From positions 45,111,095 to 45,175,094 of the forward strand of contig NC_084464.1 of the NCBI RefSeq assembly GCF_027409185.1: DNA of 64,000 nt. The letters run 5' to 3'. The position numbers were made by a program, and so were the translations under genes. This DNA is from Cynocephalus volans (lineage: Eukaryota; Chordata; Mammalia; Dermoptera; Cynocephalidae). The stretch's first letter is position 1. Each line of letters begins with the position of its first letter. Below the pieces are notes generated by a model. That model saw only the letters and a program-made list of their open reading frames with translations. It was not told the DNA's origin and searched no databases. This document shows, piece after piece, positions 27,323 through 39,600 of the stretch.

Positions 27323-28169
27323 CCCCAATGTCTTCAACTCAGAGCAGCTGTTCTTGCCAAATGGCTGATAGTCTTAAGTTTATTTTCTCTGGACACATTT
27401 CTTTGGCTTCTGCAATCACACATGATTTAATTAACTCACCATTGATAAATGTCTTTCCTTACTTGACTAATAAATGTGCCACTTGGACACTTTGCAACAT
27501 CATTAAAAAATTTTGTGTGTGAAGTTCTAGTGTGATGAGATATTTCTTTTTAAATTTTCTAATTTTTCTGACTGTTGCTTTCTTGTGAGTTGGAAACATT
27601 GTGATGACTACTAAGTCTGTAATGTCAATGTATATTTATTCTTTTAGCACAACTGTAGTGTCATTGCATAATAAAATGCTTTGCCATCTAATTCAGTAAC
27701 AAAACAATCCACTCAACTGTGACTTAAAGTCCACTTCTCTCTCTTTTTGTTTTGACTTGATGGATATACACTGGTAATAAATAAATAAAATGTCATGGTA
27801 CAGCAATATACATGGCACTTATCACTGTTACGTTATAACTGCATTCTGCAATTTTTAGTGCATTGAGCAGCCCAATTGACAAGAGCCGCCTATGATCTCT
27901 GTCTCACCTACTCAACTCTGCTGTGAAAGCAGCCAGAAGTAATACCTAAACAAATCAACATGGCTATGTTCCATTAAAACTTTATGAAAAATAAATTATT
28001 TATGAAGTAAATTATTCATTAAAAAACAATGAAATTTGACTTTCATATAATTTTGACATCACAAAATTATCTTCTTTTGATTTTTTTCCAGATACTTAAA
28101 AATGTAAAAGCCATTTTTTAGCTTTAGGACCATACACAAACAGGTGGTAGGTCAGATTTTGGTTTGCTT

Positions 28170-28520
28170 ACAAACGTGCTCTAGACTGTAAGCTCGATGA
28201 GGACAAGAACAAGCTCTCTTACTGCTATTTGTATTTCTAGCCCCTACCACAATGTCTGGCATGTGGTAGGCACTTGGTAAATATTTACTTAATGGATGAA
28301 TGGAGTGAATGAACAATCCACTGATATATAGGGACTAGGATTTAAGCCTCGTTTTGTCTGGCTTGAAAACACTTATGTCACATACTTCCATGTTATTAGT
28401 CTGAACTTTGGTTGTCTACACTGTAAAATAGGGGTAATAATACCCTCCTTACAAGGTTCTCGGGAGTATCAAATGGGTAGTGAATGCATTTTAGTATACT
28501 TTAATAACACTTTACTTTAT
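28170..28520 (+). repeat. L2 and MIR fragments
   Basis: 28,180-28,320: ctagactgtaagctcgatgagg..gcatgtggtaggcacttggtaaatattt is the L2 3' end. 28,380-28,520: tgtaaaataggggtaataatac..caaggttctcgggagtatcaaatg is MIR. Confidence 0.6.
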
Positions 28521-28599
28521 AAAACTAGACATGAAATTCTTATACATGTCTTTTGTGCAGATATATGAGTTTCTCTAGGGCATTTACCTAGAAGGAATT

Positions 28600-29000
28600 A
28601 CTAGGTTTAGATGGTGCTTCCCTTCCATCATATAATGTTACTGGAAGAAAACTTCCACGGATAAGGATAAAGACTACATGTCCCAGCTCCTCTTGCTTAA
28701 TCTAAGTGGGGCAGTGTGCCTAGTTCTGGCTAGTGGAATATAAGCAGAAGTCAACTGTATCACTTCAGTACAGACGTGGTTGAGCATCCAGAATGCCTTT
28801 CCCATCCATTCTCTCTTCCCCTTCTATAGTGACCTTGGAGGCCACATGGTGAAGATGGTGATGTCACAACATGGAAGGATCCAGGATTCTTGAGTCACCA
28901 CTTGATGGCAAACTGCCCAGGAGAGCCAACTGGACTTTGAGCAAAAAACAAACTTTTATTGTGTAAAGCAGTTGAGATTTGGGGATTGATTGTTACAGCA
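28600..29000 (+). repeat. Unclassified old repeat-like sequence
   Basis: ctacatgtcccagctcctcttgc..ggccacatggtgaagatgg..gtgtaaagcagttgagatttgggg resembles a common old mammalian repeat, but I cannot name the family. Confidence 0.35.
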
Positions 29001-29169
29001 TTTGACTACCATGACCAATATACATGTGTTGCAAATGTATCTGTGCTTTGTCTTTTCACTTTATGATATTTTTTACATAGATATTTTGATTTTAATGCCA
29101 TAGAATACATCAGTTTTTTATTGTATGGTTTGTGTTTTTGTGTCTTTTTAAAAGATCTCTCTGAAAGAC

Positions 29170-30410
29170 AAAAAAATCACCATTTTGCAGCCCTTAAGGA
29201 AATAACTGATACAGAAAGATCTTCAGTGGGTGAAACCATTACGTGAAAGGTTGATAGAGAACTTTAGCAAGATCAGGCTGTCATCACCTAAATCCTCTGA
29301 TCTGTTCTTAGCTGCACTAAGAGTGAGAACAATCAGATATATACCTCCTGATGTGACACAACGTAAAGTACACAACACCAACTGTGAAGTATCATTGTTA
29401 GAAAAGTTCAGCCTTAATATAACCAATTTTTAGTTACAGGACGTATAGGCAGGAGAGGAAAAAATTAAATAAACAAAATTACAAAGAAACAGAAAAACTG
29501 TGGAGTGTAGGAGACTAACTGATCCAGTTTATTCAATAAATCAATTTCCTGAAGAGAGAGAGATGATTGTACTAAATTTTAAAAGGCTTAAGATATATAA
29601 CAACCAAATATATTGTGTTTTAAACAAACCAAATATAGATAGACATTTTTGGTACAATCAGGGAAATTGAAATATGGACTGGATGTTAGATAATACCAAG
29701 AAAGTATCATTAATTTTGTGAGATGTGAGAATGGTCTTGCAGGTAGATGTCTACATACTTAGGGATACAGACTAGGTAGGTAGGGTTTAAATGACATGAG
29801 GTTTTTGGGATTTCAGCAAAAAGAACGAGGTAGAGAAGGAGGAAAGAACTAAAAAAAGAGGAAAGGGAAAAGGAATAGATGATGTAAATGCGGCAGATGC
29901 TTAATATTTGTTGAATCCAGATAATAAGTATGTAGGGGTTCATCATAAAATTCTCTCTACATTTGTGTATTTTTGAAATTTTCATAATATTAATTTAAGT
30001 ATTTTTTTCTATCCCAAGTGATAGAGATACTCTCCTTTATTTTCTTCTAAAGTTTTAAACTTGGGTTTTTCACAATTAGGTCTTTACCTGAAATTGAGCC
30101 TTGTGTATACTGAATGGTAGGGATCTAGTTTGCCTTTATTTCCATATAAATTAACAGTTTTCCATGCACCATTTGTTGAACAGTCCATCTTTATTGACCT
30201 ACAGAAAACTACTTATTTCATATATGTAAGATTACAATATCTGCATGGATCTAATTCTAGGATCTCTATTTTGTTCCATTGGTCTATTTGTCTTTTTGCT
30301 CTAATAATACCTGGTCTTAATTACTGTAGTTTTATATTTTATAGTGAGCTGTGATATTTGGTAGGATGAGATCCGGCACCTCATGTGTATAGTATGCCAT
30401 CTTTTTTGTT
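29170..30410. repeat. L1 fragments: L1MC-like 3'UTR (+) then L1M ORF2 piece (-)
   Basis: 29,170-29,990 follows the layout of the L1MC 3'UTR in plus orientation. 30,000-30,410 is a minus-orientation ORF2 segment (ggtctttacctgaaattgagcc; ccattggtctatttgtctttttgc). Both are old. Confidence 0.5.
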
Positions 30411-30795
30411 AAAGGGAGGGGAGATAAGATATATTCCTCATTGCTTGTATATACATAAACAAATACTGGAAGGATATATTCGAAAATAATAATATCTACC
30501 CTGCATGTGTGTGTGTGTGTTTAGGAAATGGGAACTGGGCTGATAAGTGACCAGGATAGAACAGAGACTTCATTGTATACTTTTTCAAGTTTCTTAAAAA
30601 TTTGAACTGGGAATATATACCCTGTTAAATTTTTATCTAATTAAAATTACATTAGAAGGTAGAAAATAATAAAACACAGACCTAGTTCTTTTTAACAATA
30701 ATACCAAGTTCTCAAATAATAGTTTTTAATTCGATAGGTTATTTTAAATCCATGCTTTAAATCATGTTGAATATATATTTTAAACATTTATGTGA

Positions 30796-30968
30796 GGGCC
30801 GACCCCATGGCGCACTCGGGAGAGTGCAATGCTGGCGCTCCCGCCGCAGGTTCGGATCCTATATAGGAATGGCTGGTGTGCTCACTGGCTGAGCGCGGTG
30901 CGGTGACACCAAGCCAAGGGTTGCGATCCCCTTACCGGTAACAAAAAAAAAAAAAAAAAAAAAAAAAA
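30796..30968 (+). mobile_element. CYN-like SINE dimer
   Basis: gggccgaccccatggcgcactcgg..ggttcggatcctatatagg, then a second head (ctcactggctgagcgcgg) and an A tail. 10-bp duplications ATTTATGTGA at 30786-30795 and 30969-30978. Confidence 0.85.
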
Positions 30969-31511
30969 ATTTATGTGAAATCTAAAAGGGGTTATTTATT
31001 AAAAACAGTAAATAAATAGCCAAAAACTGACCTATTAGAAAACAAAACAGAAACTATGGGATGGCAAAGAATTTTAATTTAAAAAAAAACAACAGATAAA
31101 TCAGAAGTTATAACATGAATGATAATGAGATCTTTAAATATATGCTCAAATGTATATGAGAGTGTACTTTTCAGTAACTTAAAACTTTAATCAAAATTAT
31201 TTTTGTAGAACCTGAAAATATTAATTGAGAATGAGAACATTGAGTATGTACTGAGAGGAAAAAGGGAGAGTAAAACCACTGCCCACTGTGGTTTTAAAAC
31301 ATTTAAATCATTCTTGCCACCATCTTCTCATTTCAATCATTCAAAAAGCTGAAAGTAAGGTGAATTCTGTGTTGTTTCACTTCTTCAGAGTGATTAGAAA
31401 AATGCTGTTATAAATTTTAAGAAACAAATTACTGTATTACAGACACATTTCTAAAAGGAGGAAAGGCAAGGAAATAAGACAGTATTTGTCTTATCAAGAT
31501 AACACATTTCT

Positions 31512-31689
31512 TTCTTTTTTTTTTTTTTAAAGATGACCGGTAAGGGGATCTTAACCCTTGACTTGGTGTTGTCAGCACCACACTCTCCCAAGTGAGCTAA
31601 CCAGCCATCCCTATATAGGGATCCGAACCCGTGGCCTTGGTGTTACCAACACCACACTCTCCCGAGTGAGCCACGGGCTGGCCCCCAAA
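31512..31689 (-). mobile_element. CYN-like SINE dimer
   Basis: Complete two-head copy in minus orientation (t-run, aaagatgaccggtaaggggatc..gccacgggctggccc). Perfect 13-bp duplications ATAACACATTTCT at 31499-31511 and 31690-31702. Confidence 0.88.
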
Positions 31690-31916
31690 ATAACACATTT
31701 CTGATCAATGATTGTACAAGTTTCCATAAGTTCTTTTTAGTTTTTAAGTTACACCCAGGAGATATTTAAAACTAAATGAGACTGAAAATAAATGAAACCC
31801 ATTATGTCCATTAGGTTGGCTATTATCAAAAAAATGAAATAGTTCTGATCCCCATACCAACCAGCCATCAAATGAAACAAACCAAAACAAAACAAAATAA
31901 CAAGTTGTGATATTGT

Positions 31917-32570
31917 ATGTATATTTTGGTTTTTGTCCACAGTTCCTGGCTTGTTCTAGCCTTCTCCTGCCTCGCTGTCTTGGAGCTGGCCATAAAGAAA
32001 TCCTCTGACCTACCTTACCTGATTGTAGGTCATAAGACCCCCATTCAAAAAGGGGTCCTGCCCCATATCTGGGAGGAAGGAATGCTGCACAGAGAGGCCA
32101 AGCAGAATCTGAACAAACAGGCCTTGCTGGGTTTCCCCACTCAGTCTGTTAGTGTTAGATCAGACCCTTTTTGTCCAATCAACATTTCTACACTGTTGTC
32201 CGTGCTTCCTACATAATGAAGTCTCCAAAAAAAGCCAAGAGGACTGGGTTCAGAAAGTTTCTGGATAGGTGACCACATGCACACCCGGGGAGGGCATGGA
32301 AGCTCCGTGCCCCTTCTCCCATACCTCATCCTATGAATCTTTTCGTCTGTATCATTTGTAATATCCTTTATAATAAATGGGTAAATGTAAGTAAGTAAGT
32401 GTTTGCCTGAGTTCTGTGAGCCGCTCAGCAAATCAGTCAAACCCAAAAGTGGGGCCGGGATGGGGAGGGGTCATAGGAACCCAGATTTACAGCCGACTGG
32501 TCAGAAGCATAGGTAAAATAACCTGGAGCTTGTATCTGGCATGTGAAATGGTGCGGACACTGTGAAAAAT
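31917..32570 (+). mobile_element. ERV-type solo LTR
   Basis: LTR-like layout: a GC-richer U3, AATAAA at 32372-32377, then gtttgcctgagttctgtgagccgctc..aggaacccagatttacagcc and a terminal caggcttgtatctggc-type end. Family not named with confidence. Both ends are approximate. Confidence 0.5.
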
Positions 32571-32574
32571 CGTC

Positions 32575-33196
32575 CTCAAAAAATTAAACAAAATTACCAT
32601 ATGTTTCAGCAATTCCTCTTCTGGGTTTATACCTCAAAGAATTGAAATAAGGGACTGCAATAGATATCTATGCACCCATGTTCATAGAAGCTTTGTTTAC
32701 CATAGCCACAAGATGGAAGCAACCCGAGTGTCATTGACAGATGAATGAATAAACAAAATGTGGTATATATACACAATGGAATGGTATTCAGCCTTAAACA
32801 GGAAGGAAATTCTGTCACATGCTACCACACTGAACCGTGAAGACATTATGCTCAGTGATATAAGCCAATCACGAAATGAAAAAGAATTCCACTTTTGTGA
32901 TTAGTTTAATCACAAGTGTGTATGATTCCACTTATATGAAGACCTAGAGTAGTTAAATTCATAGAGACAGAAAGCAGAATGGTGGTTTCCAGGAGCTGGG
33001 GGAAGGGGCAAAATGGGGAGTTACTGTTTAATGGGTATGGAGTTTCAATTTTGCAAGATGAAAAAAGTTCTGGAGACGGATGGTGATGATGGTTGCACAA
33101 CACTGTGAATGTGCTTAATGCCACAGACTGTACACTTAAAAATGGCTAAAGTGGTAAAAATTAAGTCTATTTTACCACATTAAAAAAAAAAAAAAG
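32575..33196 (+). repeat. L1M 3' end with poly(A)
   Basis: gcaattcctcttctgggtttatacc, atggtattcagccttaaacagg and atggtggtttccaggagctggg follow the L1 ORF2 end and L1M 3'UTR, ending in an A run at 33183-33195. A 5'-truncated plus-strand insertion. Confidence 0.75.
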
Positions 33197-33199
33197 AAC

Positions 33200-33830
33200 C
33201 CTAATGACCTAATAGATCTAGACACTGAACATCAGTGGCTGCTAACATCACAAAAAGAGAGACAACCAGACATTATGTTCCTCTTATGGAAAACACCACC
33301 ACCACCTATGAATTAGTCTTGCCAAAAATATTGAACTTAAATCTGATCAAATTTCATGCTCTAGCTACCAAGTTATGGAAAATGCAGGGGACAGGGAAAC
33401 ATTAAACCACTCCACAGTGATGCAATCAGTAAAATTGAGACTGTAAAAAACACTAAAGGACAAACAACCTATTTTCTTCACCAAAAAAAAATTGCAAGGG
33501 GGAAAGAGAATTAAAGGGGAACTGATAGTTTAAAAGAATTTAAAAGACATATTAACCAATCAGAATGTGTGGATCTTATTTGGATCATAGTTTTTAAAAA
33601 ATATTTTTAAAACATGACATTTATGAGGCAACTGGAGCCTCATCACTGACTGAACATTTCATGACATTATGGAGTTATTGCTAAAATTTTTATTTGTGGT
33701 AATGGTATTGAGGCTAGAGTTGAAAAAAAAGGAGGCCCTTGTCTTTTGATGGCATTGTTAATTTATGGCTAAATTTATCCATAGTTAGGGATGGAATAAA
33801 AATACTATATACCTATATGTAAGCTCTAGG
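33200..33830 (+). repeat. Old L1MC-like 3'UTR text, uncertain
   Basis: Low-complexity, A-rich text that loosely matches L1MC 3'UTRs (ggtaatggtattgaggctagagttg; aggcccttgtcttttgatggc). Weak. Confidence 0.35.
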
Positions 33831-33871
33831 TAATTTTATAATATAAAATTTGTGTGTGTATAGTCAATTTA

Positions 33872-33972
33872 TTTATTTATTTTTTTAAAAAAAGATGACC
33901 GGTAAGGGGATCTTAACCCTTGACCCGGTGTTATCAGCACCACGCTCTCCCGAGTGAGCCACAGGCCGGCCC
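33872..33972 (-). mobile_element. CYN-like SINE monomer
   Basis: Single-head copy (aaaaagatgaccggtaaggggatc..gagtgagccacaggccggcc). Perfect 15-bp duplications TGTATAGTCAATTTA at 33857-33871 and 33973-33987. Confidence 0.88.
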
Positions 33973-34391
33973 TGTATAGTCAATTTAAAGACAGATTGAG
34001 AAATACATTTTGAAATAACTATTTATACACTTTACGAATGTCTTCTATTAAAAACACACAGTTCTGGTCCAAGTTAATAAAACTATTCTTACTTGCTTGA
34101 CTCTTAAAAATAAAATAATCAGTTGCTGTATGTATTGATGTAGAAAGATCTCCAGTATCTATTGTTGAGCAAAAAAAGTGAAGTGCAGAGCAGTACTCAC
34201 AGCATGCTGGGTTTTGTATGAGAAAGGGTGGGGGTGGAGAGGAAAAAAGAAAGGTATAACATTTGCTTATATTTGTAAAAGGAACCACTACTAGATAAAC
34301 AAGAAGTCAATAAAAATGAAAAAGGAGTGGGGAGTTAAGAACAGAAACAAAATTCTATATATACTTTAAGACTTCTCTATGTATACTTTAT

Positions 34392-36334
34392 TTATTTATT
34401 TACTTTTTTATATCATTGAATATGATATTTTCTGTAGGTTTTTTTGAGGATACCCTTTTTGGAATTAAGAAATTTCCCTTTTATTCTCTGTGTTCAAAGA
34501 GTACTTTTGGTTTTTGGTTTTTGTTTTTAATTGTAGATTGTTTTTTAGCCTTTTCCAAAAATTTTTGAAATGATCATAGTTTTTTTTATCCTTTAACCCA
34601 TTAATAAGGTGAATTGCATTAACAGATTTTCTAACATTAGATTAACCTCGCATTCCTGGAATACTTGCAACTTGGTCTTTTTTATTTTCTATTTGTGTGT
34701 TCATTTATCTTTATTTTTTGCTTTTAAATTTTTTTCTTGTATTATTTTGGTTTGTAAGTTGATCTTTTTTATACACTGATGGGTTTCATTTGCTAATATT
34801 TTGTTCAGGATTTTTGCATCCATGTTCATGGATGAGATTGTCTAGAATTTTCCCATAGCTATTTTATTTTGTTATCAAGGTTATGCTTGCCTTATAAGAT
34901 GAATTAAATATAACACTTTTTCTTCCAGGCTTTTGAAGAGTTTAAGTTTCAAATTATTTGTTTCTTGATTGTTAGAACTCACTGGTAAAACTATCTGGAA
35001 CTGGTGTTTTCTTCGTGGGAAGACTTCAAACTATTTACTCAATACCTTAAATATCATAGAATTATTCTGGCTTTCTATTTTGTTTTTTTATTTTATTTTG
35101 TCAATATACAATGTGGTTGCTTATTGTGGCCAATTACCGAAACCTCCCTCCCTCCTCCGTCTCCCCCCTCCCTCCCAACAATGTCCTTTCTGTTCGCTTG
35201 TTGTATCAACTTAAAGGAATTGTAATTGTGTCTTCTTCTCTACCCGCCCCCCCCCCCCCGGGGGGTTTTGTGTATTTATTTATTTATTTTTAGCTCTCAC
35301 AAATAAGTGGGAACGTGATATTTCTCTTTCTGTACCTGACTCATTTCACTTAATATAGTTCTCTCTAGGTCCATCCATGTCGTTGCAAATGGCAGTATTT
35401 CATTCGTTTTTATAGCTGAGTAGTATTCCATTGTGTAGATGTACCACATTTTCCGTATCCACTCATCTGATGATGGACATTTGGGCTGGTTCCAACTCTT
35501 GGCTATTGTAAAGAGTGCTGCGATGAACATTGGGGAACAGGTATACCTTCGACTTGATGATTTCCATTCCTCTGGGTATATTCCCAACAGTGGGATAGCT
35601 GGGTCGTATGGTAGATCTATCTGCAATTGTTTGAGGAACCTCCATACCATTTTCCATAGAGGCTGCACCATTTTGCAGTCCCACCAACAATGTATGAGAG
35701 TTCCTTTTTCTCCGCAACCTCACCAGCATTTATCGTTCAGAGTCTTTTGGATTTTAGCCATCCTAACTGCGGAGAGATGGTATCTCAGTGTAGTTTTGAT
35801 CTGCATTTCCCGGATGCTGAGTGATGTTGAGCATTTTTTCATATGTCTGTTGGCCATTTGGATATCTTCCTTAGAGAAATGCCTACTTAGCTCTTTTGCC
35901 CATTTTTTAATTGGGTTGCTTGTTTTTTTCTTGTAAAGTTGTTTGAGTTCCTTGTATATTCTGGATATTAATCCTTTGTCAGATGTATATTTAGCAAATA
36001 TTTTCTCCCACTCTGTTGGTTGTCTTTTAACTCTGTTAATTGTTTCTTTTGCTGTGCAGAAGCTTTTTAGTTTGATATAATCCCATTTGTTTATTTTTCC
36101 TTTGGTTGCCCGTGCTTTTGGGGTTATATTCATGAAGTCTGTGTCCAGTCCTACTTCCTGAAGTGTTTCTCCTATGTGTTCTTTAAGAAGTTTTATTTTT
36201 TAAGGATGCATATTTAAATCTTTAATCCATTTTCAGTTGACTTTAGTATATGGTGAAAGGTATGGGTCTAGTTTCATTCTCTTGTGTATGGATATCCAGT
36301 TATCCCAGCACCATTTGCTGAAGAGGCAGTCTAT
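34392..36334 (-). mobile_element. 5'-truncated L1 with apparent 3' transduction
   Basis: Perfect 16-bp duplications TCTATGTATACTTTAT flank the block (34376-34391, 36335-36350). Read on the minus strand it begins in the ORF2 C-terminal region (frames at 36133-35720 and 35671-35297, e.g. [29 protein letters not shown]). It passes through a 3'UTR with a G-rich tract (35246-35271) to an A-rich tail (about 35075-35100). About 680 further bases, themselves an older L1M ORF2 fragment, end in a second A-rich tail at 34392-34420. The outer target-site duplications mean the extra 680 bases travelled with the L1. Confidence 0.7.
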
Positions 36335-36596
36335 TCTATGTATACTTTATCATATATACTTTGAGTCATGTAATTCCATTACATAATCCAAAAAGAAAAG
36401 TAAAAAATTTTAAATCCCTTTAATTTGAAAACAAATAAATGAACTGAACCATATCAACTAAGTAACATAATTACAGAAAGAGATACTTCGAGAGACTTTA
36501 ATAGGATACATCTTTAATAGGATGTATTTTAAGGATAAAAAAGCTCCAACTAAAACTTTAAACTTTAAACTCGAAACTTTAAACTCATATATTTTC

Positions 36597-36680
36597 TGTT
36601 GGTTAGAGTGTGGTGTTGGTAACACCAAGGTCAAGGGTTCTGATCCCTGTACCAGCCGGCAGCAAAAACAAACAAAAAAT
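36597..36680 (+). mobile_element. CYN-like SINE monomer, 5' truncated
   Basis: ttggttagagtgtggtgttggtaacaccaaggtcaagggttctgatccctgtaccagccggcagc, then an A-rich tail. Confidence 0.75.
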
Positions 36681-36937
36681 TCATATTAAACTCTCTTAAA
36701 TTTTAAACTTTTCCTAGAAGTAATATTGTTTGTAGTAGTATCAGTACTGGAATTTTGAAAATATATTATTTTCTTATAAATAAAGGACTTTGTGATTATA
36801 TTACCAATGTAAAGAGTCAGTATTTTCAATGTAACAGAAAAGATATACAATTATATAATCAAAAAAACTAAGTGAAAACACAGTAATGTTAAAATTGAAT
36901 TGAAAAATCAATATTAACTCAGTGTTTTTAAATACAG

Positions 36938-37352
36938 AGAGTCCCCAACTTACTAGGGTTCAACTTAATGATTTTTCATCTTTACTATGGTGCAAAAGCA
37001 ATACACACTCAGTAGAAACCGTACTTCAAATTTTGAATTTTGATCCTTTCCTGGGGTAACAATATGCGGTATAATACTCTCCTGTGATGTTGGGCGGCAG
37101 CAGTGAGCCATTCTGTTTTTCACTTTCGGTACAATGTTCAATAAATTGTATGAGATAGTCAATACTTTGATATAAAATAAGGCTTTGTATTAGATAATTT
37201 TGCCCAACTGTAGGCTGATGTAAGTGTCCTGAGCACATTTAAGATAGGCAGGGCTAAGCTGTGATGTTCGGTAGGTTAGGTGTATTAAATCCATTTTCAA
37301 CTTACAGTGGGTTTATCAGGATGTAGCCCCATCATAGTTGAGGAGCCTCTCT
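36938..37352. mobile_element. Tigger-like DNA transposon fragment
   Basis: tacagagagtccccaacttac at one end and, inverted, cagagaggctcctcaacta at the other. The interior has cgatatgcggtataatactctc and gatgttcggtaggttaggtgtatt, text of a common Tigger-group element. TA is kept on one side only. Confidence 0.55.
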
Positions 37353-39030
37353 GTCTTTTCTGGTGCTGTGCACTGAAATGAACTACAAGCCATGAGCACC
37401 CTACTGACCATTTTGCTATCTCTGCTACCATCCCACATTATAACACAGTATGGCTTCTTGGAAAAACTGCTGATTCCAGATCTAGGGTAGACACTTTTCA
37501 AGGTGAGCCTGGGACTCCTTTTCATGTTAAGAAGCTTGAAAGCTTTATAAGATAATGTCATGTCAAAGGACCTAGGAGCCCTTATGAAGGTGAACCCACT
37601 GAACAAGGTTGCGACAATCTGAGCAACTAAAAGAATAATAATTGTATTCAATTGAACAGATTGAATAGATGAAAATTCATTAGTTCATAATGATACTCAA
37701 AATGCCAGCAAGTCAAGATGCCTCATTTATTACCATTTGAAGCAATTATTAAAACAACTGCTTTGAAAATTGGTAATTAAAGAGAAAATATTAAGCATTT
37801 ATTTTGTTGTTCCAGTAAAAATTTATTTTAGGATAATCAAATAGCCCTAATTGCCTTCACAGAATTCTAGTTACTAAATGTGAAAGAAATAGAAGAATTA
37901 GAATAACATAATTTCATAAACTCTAATGAAATTACTGATTCAGGCAAGGATTATCATTTGGCGTTAAAACCAATAGATGATGATTGTTGTAGACATTCAT
38001 ATAGGGCCAAAGTAACACCACACAGATTACTTTCCAGTCTCAAGAGGGAAAGCTTAACTGTAAACGGAGGATCAGATTATTACCACCCTAACCTAGGGGT
38101 CAGTCTTAGCATCACTAATGGTTGATCACACAGCATTAAGTACACATCAATATGATGATTGCATGACTTCATCCATTCTAGTATTTTCTATCCTAGTTCA
38201 GTCATCCCTCAGAGAATTTAATACATTCCTAAAAACATATTAGATAGTGAATTTTTAGATAGTGGGAGTCTGTATGTCATTATTTTAAATGGAAAAAATA
38301 ATAATGTATTCCTAGCACATCTGATAACTTCGGCGAATTTCCCTCAGCGCTTGAAACCCTCTAATGTGTGTGTATGTGTGTATGTGAGAGTATCAACCTA
38401 ATATATATATACTCTATATATATTACACTCTAAAAACATATATAATGATCAACCAGTTTTTTTCTGCTTAACATAAAGGCTTTAAACACCAATCACCTAA
38501 TTGTTTAACAATTAATTCATTATGAGTTTATTTGTGTAGTAACATTATAGGATATAAATTAGGTTTTCCTTTAACGGCAAGAAATGTGCACTGTAATGAA
38601 ATGAACATTGAAATAATATGTTAAAAACACATTATGAGGACAACACTTAGCAATTGTAAAATAAAAAAGGCAAGTTTTTAAGCTTGGTTGCTGAAGACTG
38701 AGGTGAGTGAGGTTTGGAGATGAGAAAGAATATGTGGAGTCTGTGGTAAGCGTTGCTGTTTAGTGGAGGGTGAAAGTGAACAGAGTGAGCTGTGGAAAAA
38801 GTGAGTGAAACAGTAAATGCCTGAGATTCATCCATATCTGGATCCAAGAAGCTGTTGGACAGTTTGCTTTTCTAGGCAATGGCACTTCTAGTCATCAGAA
38901 GTGGATGACTGTGAATCATCTTGTGAAAGGACTGACAAAGCTTGACAAGAAACTCAAAATGGAGAAATGATGCATTCCTTTTGTTTGTGTTATGCAACTT
39001 CTGATAACCCTAAATTGTGCTGGAATGCAT
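37353..39030. other. Intergenic, mostly unrecognised
   Basis: AT-rich. A minus-strand open frame of 111 codons (37316-37651) and one of 66 codons (38647-38847) show no protein that I recognise. A microsatellite-like TGTG/TATA stretch lies at 38,365-38,420. Probably decayed transposons. Confidence 0.3.
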
Positions 39031-39086
39031 TTTTGTTTGTTTTGGTGGCTGGCAGGTATGGGGATCTGAACCCTTGACCTTGTGGA
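39031..39086 (-). mobile_element. CYN-like SINE tail fragment
   Basis: tttggtggctggcaggtatggggatctgaacccttgacctt is the 3' end of a monomer. Confidence 0.6.
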
Positions 39087-39214
39087 AAGCATTTTATTAA
39101 TGTGATTTTTCTGTGCCCATCATGATCATGATCTCTTGTACGCAAGTAGCAGTCATGCTGTCTCCATGGTCTAAAATTTCCTTCAAAGATTTATTGTCAA
39201 CTATTCGTGGCTTC

Positions 39215-39600
39215 TTGTATTAATTTGCTAGGGCTGCCATAACGAAATACCACAAACTGGGTGTCTTAAATAGCAGATACTGATTTTCTCATAGTTCTGG
39301 AGGCTGGAAGTCCAAGATCAAGATCCCAGCAGGTGTCATGTATCCTGAGATGTCTCCCCTTGGCTTGCAGACAACCACCTTCTCACTGTGTCCTCCCATG
39401 GCCTTTCCTTTGTGCACGCCTGCATCCCAGGTATCTCTTCCTCTTCTTATAAGGATACCAGTCCTATTGGATTAGGGCCCCTCTCTCATACTTCATTTAA
39501 CCTTAATTACCTCTTTAAAGTCTTGTCTCTAAATGCAGTCACATTATTAGGTTTTCTTCATATGAATTGGGGGAAAGCAGGACATGATTCAGTACATAAT
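39215..39600 (-). mobile_element. MLT1-type MaLR solo LTR
   Basis: tgtattaatttgctagggctgccataacgaaataccacaaactggg to gggggaaagcaggacatgattcagtac, with cttataaggataccagtcctattggattagggcc in the middle. Confidence 0.8.

Larger units (their letters stand above)
24840..28170 (-). pseudogene. hAT-Charlie transposase relic (Charlie8-like), split by three LTRs
   Basis: Read on the minus strand, pieces of one hAT transposase appear in order. An N-terminal part lies at about 27.7-27.33 kb (KKYLITLELHTQNFLMMLQ; VIAEAKEMCPEKINLRLSA). A catalytic middle lies at 26.91-26.5 kb (EVEKTLIQNNLKWNLLRYI; KACKNVRCLKPV). A short block lies at 26.12-26.0 kb (FLSEIEAEFSDLSYHTGVQ). The C-terminal dimerisation part lies at about 25.3-24.85 kb (YAQLKSYALGLISVFGSTC; GNTNFEPQL). 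The 5' non-coding end (about 27.78-28.17 kb) holds the text typical of Charlie elements (atggctatgttccattaaaactttat; caggtggtaggtcagatttt). Stops and frameshifts occur throughout, so it is dead. The same transposase family gave rise to host proteins such as the GTF2IRD2 C-terminus; this copy shows no sign of being a gene. Confidence 0.75.

Noticed and set aside
24840..28170. Domesticated transposase gene (GTF2IRD2 or ZBED type)
   Set aside because: The frame is broken many times and cut by three LTRs; no promoter or continuous frame is seen.
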